Assembly: GCF_003525665.1 (NCBI RefSeq)
Contig: NZ_DQDX01000078.1
Coordinates: 1-5,412, forward strand
Direction: 5' to 3'
Origin: Flavobacterium sp.
GTDB taxonomy: Bacteria > Bacteroidota > Bacteroidia > Flavobacteriales > Flavobacteriaceae
Length of the DNA: 5,412 bases
Positions 1 to 5,412 of the stretch are shown here, piece after piece. Every line of letters begins with the position of its first letter. The stretch's first letter is position 1. The notes under the pieces are model-generated. The model saw only the letters and a list, made by a program, of their open reading frames with translations, was not told where the DNA came from and searched no databases. A program made the translations under genes and the position numbers.

Positions 1-28
1 TTTATTGTTTATAGTTTATTGTGTGTAG
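1..28. repeat. Two 14-bp AT-rich tandem copies next to the end of the VIT-like gene
   Basis: Positions 1-14 (TTTATTGTTTATAG) and 15-28 (TTTATTGTGTGTAG) match at 12 of 14 bases, and a further TTTA follows at 29-32, overlapping the stop codon of the VIT-like gene. The array may continue beyond the left edge. It fills the whole visible 3' flank of the last gene. No hairpin typical of a terminator is seen, so any terminator lies outside the window. Confidence 0.55.
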
Positions 29-29
29 T

Positions 30-758
30 TTACACTCTAACTCCAAAGATGTAGCCTACTAATGCAGATAATGCCATTGCAATTGTTCCCCAAATGGTTA
101 TACGTAAAATTGCTTTTTTGATACTTGAACCTCCAGTTTTAGCAGCTATACTTCCCAATACAATTAGAAAAATTATTGTGAAAGCATAGAGCCAATATTC
201 CATATTTTTTATGGGTACAAAAAGAATAACAAGCAATGGCAATACACCACCAACAGTAAAGGCAGCACCTGATGAAATAGCAGCTTGAATAGGATTTGCT
301 TGACTTATTTCATTTATTCCTAATTCGTCTCTAATATGAGCGCTTAAGGCATCTTTTTCTGTGAATTCAATTGCAACTTGCATTGCTGTTTCTGGTTTTA
401 AACCTCTTTTCTCATAGATTTGAGCTAGGATTTTCAACTCGTCTTCGGGTGTTTCTGCCAATTCTTTTATTTCTCTTTCAATATCTGCTTTTTCTGTATC
501 CGTTTGTGAACTTACAGATACATATTCTCCAGCTGCCATTGACAATGCACCAGCAACAAGTCCAGCTACTGTAGCTAAAACAATTGGCTCTCTTGTTGAA
601 CTTGCCGCAGCAACTCCAATAGCAAGACTTGAAATAGATATTATTCCATCATTTGCGCCTAAAACTGCTGCTCTTAACCAATTACTTCTGTGTATGTAAT
701 GACTGTCTAGATAATTATCTATTGTTATTGTTTCCTTTTCTTTTTTAGATTTAATCAT
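30..758 (-). CDS. VIT1/CCC1-family divalent metal (Fe2+/Mn2+) transporter
   Basis: Membrane transporter of the VIT1/CCC1 family (DUF125), whose characterised plant and yeast members move Fe2+ and Mn2+ out of the cytosol into the vacuole; a bacterial member would by analogy export these ions. It has 242 residues, the normal family length, with no ferritin-like N-terminal domain of the MbfA type. Five membrane spans are visible at about 28-52, 58-82, 156-182, 187-208 and 215-240. The family signature HRSNWLRAAVLGANDGIIS opens TM1; Asp37 and Met74 (in SMAAGEYVSV of TM2) match by position the conserved Asp and Met of the plant VIT1 ion path. The loop between TM2 and TM3 (83-155) is rich in Glu (for example 94, 96, 99, 102, 105, 107), as in the cytosolic metal-binding domain of VIT1. 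It starts 27 bp after the adaptor's stop, so it is probably the last gene of the same operon. Metal specificity is not shown by the sequence. Confidence 0.93.
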   Translation of the reverse strand: MIKSKKEKETITIDNYLDSHYIHRSNWLRAAVLGANDGIISISSLAIGVAAASSTREPIVLATVAGLVAGALSMAAGEYVSVSSQTDTEKADIEREIKELAETPEDELKILAQIYEKRGLKPETAMQVAIEFTEKDALSAHIRDELGINEISQANPIQAAISSGAAFTVGGVLPLLVILFVPIKNMEYWLYAFTIIFLIVLGSIAAKTGGSSIKKAILRITIWGTIAMALSALVGYIFGVRV

Positions 759-785
759 CTTAATTTATATTTTAGTACTTGAGAT
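759..785 (-). promoter_or_regulatory. A-rich leader between the adaptor and VIT-like genes
   Basis: This 27-bp gap reads on the minus strand as an A/T-rich leader ending AAAATATAAATTAAG before the ATG. There is no Shine-Dalgarno sequence; A-rich leaders of this kind are usual in Bacteroidota, where initiation depends on an unstructured adenine-rich region. I see no Bacteroidota-type -7 element (TAnnTTTG) and no stem-loop, so read-through from the adaptor gene is more likely than a separate promoter. Confidence 0.4.
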
Positions 786-1904
786 TTAGTTTATAATATC
801 AAAAACACCTTTTACAAGAAGTTTAGAATTATTATTTATTTGCTCATTTGGAAGAATTTCAACAAAATTTTCTGAAGCAGTTCCTTTTTGAACCTGAACC
901 TTTTCAAATGAATATCCTTTTGCGTCTTCATTCTTTAATAAAAGTACGAAATATTTCTGGTTTTCAAAGATTAAAGCGTCCTTTGGTATGGCCAATCCTT
1001 TTTTAGAATCGGTTATGATTTGTGATTCAACAAACATTCCTGTCAATAATCTTTGTTTGATAGCATCATCAAGATGTCCATGAACATTAATAGTTCTATC
1101 ATTACCTTCAATAGATTTTCCTACCAAATGAACGTCAGCATCAAAAATTTCCTTAGAAGCTTCTGGAACAGTGAATTTAATTTTTTGACCAACTTTGATT
1201 TTCAAAATATCCTTTTCAAAAACTGCTAATTCTAAATGCAAATGACTTGTATCAACAATTTCTAAAATTACATCAGAAGCTGCAATGTACATTCCGACAT
1301 TAGCATTCATGATTACAATATCACCTGAAATTGGAGAAAAAATAGTAACAACAGAAGTCAATTTTCCTTTTTCAACATTGCTTGGATTGATGTTTAGCAA
1401 AAGTAATTTAGCTCTTAAACTTTGATACATTCCTTTGGCTCTTCTATAATCACTTTCCGATTTTAAGTAGTTCTTTTGAGAAGTAATTTTCTCATCATAC
1501 AACGTTTTTTGTCTTTCAAATTCCGATTTTAAATAGGTGATTTGTTCGGCAACTTCAAGATAATCTTTCTGAATATCTAGAAATTCTGTGTTTTCCATTG
1601 TTAAAAGTGGTTGACCTTTAACTACTTTATTTCCAACCAAAAGACTCGTAGCTTTTACATATCCTCCAATAAATGAAGTAATTTTAGCTCTATTTTGAGG
1701 TGGAACATCTATCCTACCTGAAGCTTTTACTGTTACATCAAAATTTTGTTCTATTGGAGTTCCAACTTCCATTGCCATCGTCTTAAATTGATTTGTAGAA
1801 ATCACAGTTAAACCATCATTTTTATCAGCTGGAGCTTCTGTTTTGGCATCTTTACATGAAATTAGTAAAGTAGTCGCTGCAAGTATATATAGTATTTTTT
1901 TCAT
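786..1904 (-). CDS. Periplasmic adaptor lipoprotein of the metal efflux pump (HlyD/CusB/CzcB family)
   Basis: Membrane-fusion (adaptor) subunit that links the RND pump to the outer-membrane channel and helps pass metal to it. It has 372 residues. Residues 1-17 are a lipoprotein signal peptide ending in the lipobox LISC, so Cys17 is probably lipidated; this fixes the start codon. Next come a flexible linker (18-45), a first lipoyl half (about 73-105, with IGGYV and a VGNKVVKGQPLL turn), an alpha-helical hairpin (about 106-180, Lys/Glu/Gln-rich coiled coil), a second lipoyl half (about 183-222, FSPISGDIVIMNANVG), a beta-barrel domain (about 223-299) and a membrane-proximal domain (300-372, starting AIPKDALIF). 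There is no His-rich or CusB-like Met cluster, so the metal cannot be read from this protein. It starts 6 bp after the pump gene's stop with no Shine-Dalgarno sequence, so translational coupling is likely. Family call is firm; its pairing with the fused pump follows from adjacency. Confidence 0.95.
   Translation of the reverse strand: MKKILYILAATTLLISCKDAKTEAPADKNDGLTVISTNQFKTMAMEVGTPIEQNFDVTVKASGRIDVPPQNRAKITSFIGGYVKATSLLVGNKVVKGQPLLTMENTEFLDIQKDYLEVAEQITYLKSEFERQKTLYDEKITSQKNYLKSESDYRRAKGMYQSLRAKLLLLNINPSNVEKGKLTSVVTIFSPISGDIVIMNANVGMYIAASDVILEIVDTSHLHLELAVFEKDILKIKVGQKIKFTVPEASKEIFDADVHLVGKSIEGNDRTINVHGHLDDAIKQRLLTGMFVESQIITDSKKGLAIPKDALIFENQKYFVLLLKNEDAKGYSFEKVQVQKGTASENFVEILPNEQINNNSKLLVKGVFDIIN
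1854..1904 (-). other. Lipoprotein signal peptide with lipobox on the adaptor
   Basis: The first 17 codons read MKKILYILAATTLLISC: two lysines, a hydrophobic core, and LIS directly before Cys17, a standard signal peptidase II lipobox. The mature protein would start CKDAKTEAP. The Lys-Asp after Cys does not by itself show export to the cell surface, and a periplasm-facing anchor fits an efflux adaptor. Confidence 0.88.
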
Positions 1905-1910
1905 CGCAAA

Positions 1911-4900
1911 TTAGTAATTAAGGTAGTGTAAATCAAATTGGGTTTTGTTGTATTGTAACACATTTTCAAGATAATCCACTTGAATTGATGTGGCGTTTTC
2001 TAAAGAGGTAATGTATTGGAAAAAATCAATTTCTCCATGTTTATAGCTCATATCGGCTACTTTTATAATCTCTTTAGCCAATTTTTCTCCGTATTCTTTA
2101 TAGTATTTTATACCTTCTTCATGTTTGATCAATTCATTTTTCTTTTGTGAAATGAATTGCTCCATTTTAGTTTGCTCGTTTAGTTTTTGTTGTTCCCAAC
2201 TTTGTAATTCTAAATTGGCAACATTGATTTTAGCTTTTGTACCTCCAAATAAAATTGGAACTGATAACCCAACTTGAAATCCATATAAAGACTGCGATAA
2301 ACCATTGTTTTTTCCTTGAAAATACTCTAGATTTATATCAGGCAAATAGTGTTGTTTTTGAAGTTTAGTATTAGATTGAAATGTTTTTGTAATATTTTCA
2401 AAATAAGAATTATATAAGTCTTTACTTGAACTTTCAATTATTGTATTATTTGGAATTAATTTGTCATTTTTAATAATAGTTTTTTCATCAGATTGCAGTA
2501 ATCCTTGTAGCATTTCGTAATTAGCCAATTTGTCTTTTTCTATTTGAGCTAATTTAGTTCTGATTTGTCTAAACTTACTTTGAGCTGTAATTTTTTCAAG
2601 GTAATTGGTTTCTCCTAATTCAAATCGTCTATCACTTGCTTTTGAAAAGTTCTGATACAAACTATCTAAATACTTGTATAATTTTTCTTGATTTTGATAA
2701 TAAACTATGTGATTATAAACTTTAGCAACCTCATTTGATAATCTATTTTTGGTGATTTCAAAATTTGATTTTTCTCTTTCATATTCAGCAGAATATAATT
2801 TCTTTTGAGCACCATAAACCGATGGAAATAAAAATCGTTGTTGTACTCCGAATACTTTTAAAGGTAAATTATTTAAAGCCAAATTGTTTTGATCATAGCT
2901 GTAATAAATGTTTGTTTTATCAAATGAGTAAGCCGATTTTATATTCGCTTTAGCTTTATCTACTGATAATTGACCTGCTTTTATGGCTTTGTTATTTTGA
3001 TGTGCTTTTGAAATTAAACTATCTAATTCAGGATTATTATTTTGTGAATACGCCAATGACGAACTCAATAGTAACAAAATGATTGTAGCATTGGTATGGA
3101 TTTTAAACTTAGCTTTTTTACCTTCTTTTTTGTCTAAAAGTTTGTATAAAATTGGAAGTACAATCATGGTCAAAATGGTTGCTGTAAACAATCCACCAAT
3201 AACAACTGTAGCTAACGGACGTTGCACCTCTGCTCCTGCTGATGACGAAATTGCCATTGGCAAAAATCCTAAAGCTGCTGCGGCTGCTGTTAGTAAAACT
3301 GGACGTAATCTATCGGTTGTACCTTTCAAAATTAGTTCGTTTATATCTTTCATTCCTTGGTGTTTTAGTTCTTTAAAATGTTCAATAAGTACAATTCCGT
3401 TGAGGACTGCGATTCCGAAAAGAGCAATAAATCCAACACCAGCGGAAATACTGAATGGCAAATCACGAATCCAAAGAAACAAAATTCCTCCAACCGCTGA
3501 AAGTGGAATTGCAGAGTAAACCATCAAAGCTTCTTTTACTGAACCAAAAGCAAAATACAAAAGAATGAATATTAAAAATAAAGCAATTGGAACGGCAATC
3601 AACAAACGTGCTTTGGCACTTTGAAGATTTTCAAATTGACCTCCATAAGTTACATAATAGCCTTCGGGTAATTTTATTTTTTCATTTACAATTTTTTGAA
3701 CGTCAGTGACAACACTTTGTAAATCCCGGTTTCTAACGTTAATTCCCACAACAATTCTTCTGCGAGTATTATCTCTTGAAATTTTTGCTGGACCTTCTGT
3801 ATATTCAATTTGCGCCAATTCTTGTAACGGAATTTGTTCACCATTTGGAGTTGGAACATAAAGATTTCTCAAATTATCAATATCTTGACGGTTGGTTTTA
3901 TCTAAACGAATTACCATATCAAAACGCTTTTCACCATCGAATACAGTTCCAACAGTTTTTCCTGCAAAACCAAGTGCTATCATTTCATTCAAATCTGCAA
4001 TATTCAATCCGTAGCGAGCAATTTTCGAACGATTATAAACCACACTCATTTGTGGTAAACCTTCTGTTTTTTCGATGATAATATCAGAAGCGCCTTCTAC
4101 ATCTGCAATAGCATATTTTATTTGTTGTGCTTTTTTTGCTAAAACATTTAAATCTTCTCCAAAAACTTTAATAGCGACATCACTCCTAGTTCCTGAAATT
4201 AATTCATTGAAACGCATTTCTATAGGTTGTGTGAATTCGATTTCCATGTTTGGAATTTGCTTTTCTATCTCAGTTTTAATTTTATCGGCCAATTCGTCTT
4301 TTGAATCTGCGGAAACCCAATCACCTTTTGGTTTCAATTTCACAATAATATCTGATTCTTCCATGCTCATAGGATCGGTTGGCACTTCAGCTGCACCAAT
4401 TCTACTTACAACTTGTGTTACTTCTGGGAAATTTTTTAGAATAATCTTTTCAATTTTTGTTGTAGTTTCTATTGTTTTAGTTAATGAAGTTCCTGTTTTT
4501 AAAACTGGTTGAATTACAAAATCACCTTCATCTAAAGTTGGAATAAACTCGCCACCCATTGTTGTAAAAAGTACAATTGCAAAAACTAATAAAGATATAG
4601 CTCCATAAATTACTTTCTTAGTATTACTTAAAGCCCAAGTAATTATTGGCAAATACCACGAATTCATTTTGGCAATTAATCGTGATGAAAAAGAATTAGG
4701 ATTTTCTTCTTTAGGTTTTAAAAATAAGGAAGAAACTACTGGAACATAAGTGAAACAAAGTAGCATTGCTCCAGCTAATGCAAAACTGAAAGTCATTGCC
4801 ATTGGCTTGAACATTTTTCCTTCAACTCCAGATAATGATAGAATAGGAATAAAAACAATTAAGATAATCAACTGACCAAAAACAGCAGAATTCATCATTT

Positions 4901-5412
4901 TGGAAGCACTTTTATAAGTGATTTCGTCAATTTGAATTTGACGTTCTTCTTTAGATAAATTTACTAAATGTCTTGATTTGTGAGCAATTTGAAAAGCTAT
5001 AAACTCTACGATAATTACGGCTCCATCAATTATAATTCCGAAATCTATTGCGCCTAAACTCATTAAGTTTGCATCGATTCCAAAGATGTTCATGAATGTA
5101 ATTGCAAACAACAAACATAATGGAATTACTGAAGCAACAACCAATCCTGAACGCCAATTTCCTAACAAAAGAACGACTACAAAAATCACTATTAGACAAC
5201 CCAAAATAAGGTTTTCTGCTACAGTAAAAGTAGTTTTACCAACTAATTCACTTCTTTCTAAAAATGGGTTGATATAAACACCTTTTGGTAAAGTTTTTTC
5301 AATTTCGGCAACTCTAGTTTTAACATCTTCAATTACTTGTTTTGAATTTCCTCCTTTGAGCATCATTACTTGTCCGAGAACTTTTTCGCCTTCACCATTT
5401 CCTGTAATTGCT
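1911..5412 (-). CDS. CzcA/CusA-type heavy-metal RND efflux pump fused to a TolC-like outer-membrane factor (5' end missing)
   Basis: Inner-membrane proton/metal antiporter of the heavy-metal RND family, with the outer-membrane channel on the same polypeptide. The frame stays open to the right edge; the Met codons at 5361-5366 are internal, because the preceding codons read AITGNGEGEKVLGQV, a conserved RND stretch. Visible length is 1166 residues; about 270 N-terminal residues (TM1 and most of the first porter loop) are missing, judging from CusA. Residues below count from the first full codon. TM2-TM6 lie at about 67-85, 88-111, 115-143, 172-195 and 204-231; TM7 at 266-290; the second periplasmic porter loop at 291-600; TM8-TM12 at 601-624, 628-650, 653-680, 701-728 and 730-759. 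A signal-peptide-like junction (761-789) and a channel domain (790-1166) follow. The TM4 motif and porter segments such as PTDPM and MRFNELISG...SDVAIKVFG favour the CzcA/CnrA divalent-metal branch; exact metal unknown. The stop is 6 bp before the adaptor gene. Family assignment is very secure. Confidence 0.95.
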   Translation of the reverse strand, partial: AITGNGEGEKVLGQVMMLKGGNSKQVIEDVKTRVAEIEKTLPKGVYINPFLERSELVGKTTFTVAENLILGCLIVIFVVVLLLGNWRSGLVVASVIPLCLLFAITFMNIFGIDANLMSLGAIDFGIIIDGAVIIVEFIAFQIAHKSRHLVNLSKEERQIQIDEITYKSASKMMNSAVFGQLIILIVFIPILSLSGVEGKMFKPMAMTFSFALAGAMLLCFTYVPVVSSLFLKPKEENPNSFSSRLIAKMNSWYLPIITWALSNTKKVIYGAISLLVFAIVLFTTMGGEFIPTLDEGDFVIQPVLKTGTSLTKTIETTTKIEKIILKNFPEVTQVVSRIGAAEVPTDPMSMEESDIIVKLKPKGDWVSADSKDELADKIKTEIEKQIPNMEIEFTQPIEMRFNELISGTRSDVAIKVFGEDLNVLAKKAQQIKYAIADVEGASDIIIEKTEGLPQMSVVYNRSKIARYGLNIADLNEMIALGFAGKTVGTVFDGEKRFDMVIRLDKTNRQDIDNLRNLYVPTPNGEQIPLQELAQIEYTEGPAKISRDNTRRRIVVGINVRNRDLQSVVTDVQKIVNEKIKLPEGYYVTYGGQFENLQSAKARLLIAVPIALFLIFILLYFAFGSVKEALMVYSAIPLSAVGGILFLWIRDLPFSISAGVGFIALFGIAVLNGIVLIEHFKELKHQGMKDINELILKGTTDRLRPVLLTAAAAALGFLPMAISSSAGAEVQRPLATVVIGGLFTATILTMIVLPILYKLLDKKEGKKAKFKIHTNATIILLLLSSSLAYSQNNNPELDSLISKAHQNNKAIKAGQLSVDKAKANIKSAYSFDKTNIYYSYDQNNLALNNLPLKVFGVQQRFLFPSVYGAQKKLYSAEYEREKSNFEITKNRLSNEVAKVYNHIVYYQNQEKLYKYLDSLYQNFSKASDRRFELGETNYLEKITAQSKFRQIRTKLAQIEKDKLANYEMLQGLLQSDEKTIIKNDKLIPNNTIIESSSKDLYNSYFENITKTFQSNTKLQKQHYLPDINLEYFQGKNNGLSQSLYGFQVGLSVPILFGGTKAKINVANLELQSWEQQKLNEQTKMEQFISQKKNELIKHEEGIKYYKEYGEKLAKEIIKVADMSYKHGEIDFFQYITSLENATSIQVDYLENVLQYNKTQFDLHYLNY
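1914..3044 (-). other. TolC/CzcC-like outer-membrane factor domain of the fusion
   Basis: The C-terminal 377 residues (790-1166 of the fragment) form an outer-membrane efflux protein of the TolC/CusC/CzcC type, which trimerises into a beta-barrel plus alpha-helical tunnel and docks on the adaptor. The two-fold repeat of the family is visible. The first half has a beta-strand region (VFGVQQRFLFPSVYG), long Lys/Glu/Gln-rich coiled-coil helices and the RFELGETNYLE signature at about 929-939. The second half repeats this with LPDINLEY at about 1023, the barrel strand GLSVPILFGG at about 1048-1057, a second coiled coil and YKHGEIDFFQYI at about 1123-1134. Length is slightly short beside CzcC/CusC (roughly 420-460 residues), but both halves are complete. 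Unlike CusC, it has no lipid-anchor Cys. Confidence 0.9.
3045..3131 (-). other. Internal signal-peptide-like segment at the RND-channel junction
   Basis: Directly after TM12, which should end on the cytoplasmic side, the chain has a Lys-rich stretch (KKEGKKAKFK), a hydrophobic core (ATIILLLLSSSLA) and then AYS-Q, followed by a polar NNNPELDS segment. This has the n-, h- and c-regions of a Sec signal peptide, with an Ala-x-Ser signal peptidase I site between codons 3045-3047 (Ser) and 3042-3044 (Gln). There is no lipobox Cys. No in-frame ATG lies between the Met in TM12 and a Met about 180 residues into the channel domain, so separate translation of the channel from ATG is unlikely. Cleavage would release a 377-residue channel; without cleavage the core would act as a 13th membrane span. 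The signal-like character is visible in the sequence; processing is inferred. Confidence 0.75.
5001..5045 (-). other. TM4 proton-relay / metal-class motif of the RND pump
   Basis: These codons read DFGIIIDGAVIIVEF, residues 123-137 of the visible fragment. In heavy-metal RND pumps TM4 carries charged residues that relay protons. In CzcA the three acidic residues of DFGxxxDGAxxxxEN are the known essential ones, and all three are kept here (D123, D129, E136). CusA-type Cu/Ag pumps lack the first Asp, so the motif points to divalent cations such as Zn, Co, Cd or Ni. The usual Asn after the Glu is Phe here. Substrate class is inferred from the motif only. Confidence 0.8.

Noticed and set aside
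1764..1784. Met-x-Met (TMAM) near the adaptor N-terminus as a CusB-like Cu(I) site
   Set aside because: It is a single Met pair in a segment that usually leads into the first beta-strand, without the further Met of the CusB site. The pump's TM4 motif also argues against Cu(I)/Ag(I).
1839..1856. Lys-Asp after the adaptor's lipid Cys as a surface-export signal of Bacteroidota lipoproteins
   Set aside because: Only one acidic residue follows the Lys, which is too weak a match, and a surface location contradicts the role of a periplasmic adaptor.
1901..1925. TACTAATTTG just upstream of the adaptor start as a Bacteroidota -7 promoter element
   Set aside because: The spacing does not match TAnnTTTG, and it lies directly against the start codon, leaving no leader. 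It is part of the stop codon and short gap.
3079..3519. Plus-strand open frame of 146 codons opposite the RND pump
   Set aside because: It lies entirely antisense to the strongly conserved TM8-TM12 region of the pump, and its translation shows no recognisable domain. It is a by-product of the codon pattern on the other strand.
4075..4512. Plus-strand open frame of 145 codons opposite the pump's periplasmic loop
   Set aside because: It is antisense to conserved porter-domain sequence, the translation resembles no family, and no leader or promoter is evident.
5361..5366. Two adjacent Met codons as the true start of the RND gene
   Set aside because: The same frame continues upstream to the window edge with conserved RND residues (AITGNGEGEKVLGQV), and a start here would remove TM1 and most of the first porter loop. 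The gene is cut by the window edge instead.

Overview
The window is AT-rich DNA, about one-third GC by eye, with three densely packed genes all on the minus strand. The protein family types, A-rich translation leaders without Shine-Dalgarno sequences, Lys/Asn/Ile-rich proteins and low GC all suggest a member of the Bacteroidota, most likely a Flavobacteriaceae/Flavobacterium-like bacterium. This assignment is inferred; the window contains no rRNA or other taxonomic marker.

Layout in transcription order, right to left: (1) 5412-1911 is the 3' part of a very large gene. It encodes a CzcA/CusA-type heavy-metal RND pump fused in frame to a complete TolC-like outer-membrane factor. Its 5' end lies beyond the right edge. 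(2) 1904-786, after a 6-bp gap, is a periplasmic adaptor (HlyD/CusB/CzcB family) made as a lipoprotein. (3) 758-30, after a 27-bp gap, is a VIT1/CCC1-family membrane transporter for Fe2+/Mn2+-type ions. Positions 1-29 are the only sequence after the last gene and contain a short AT-rich tandem repeat. No gap without a gene exceeds 30 bp, and I see no RNA genes, CRISPR, insertion sequence or clear terminator.

Together the first two genes supply all three parts of a tripartite efflux machine: inner-membrane RND proton antiporter, adaptor and outer-membrane channel. TM4 of the RND part carries the DFGxxxDGAxxxxE pattern typical of pumps for divalent cations (Zn/Co/Cd/Ni type) rather than the CusA Cu(I)/Ag(I) pattern. 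The VIT-like gene appears to be co-transcribed and would add a second, single-component route for removing divalent metal from the cytoplasm, so the whole reads as a metal-detoxification operon.

The most striking feature is the RND-channel junction (about 3131-3045). The fused protein keeps what looks like a complete, cleavable signal peptide in its middle. This suggests either that the polypeptide is cut into separate pump and channel proteins, or that this segment serves as a 13th membrane span. The fusion architecture is, from memory, already present in Bacteroidota databases. The processing question is the part worth following up.
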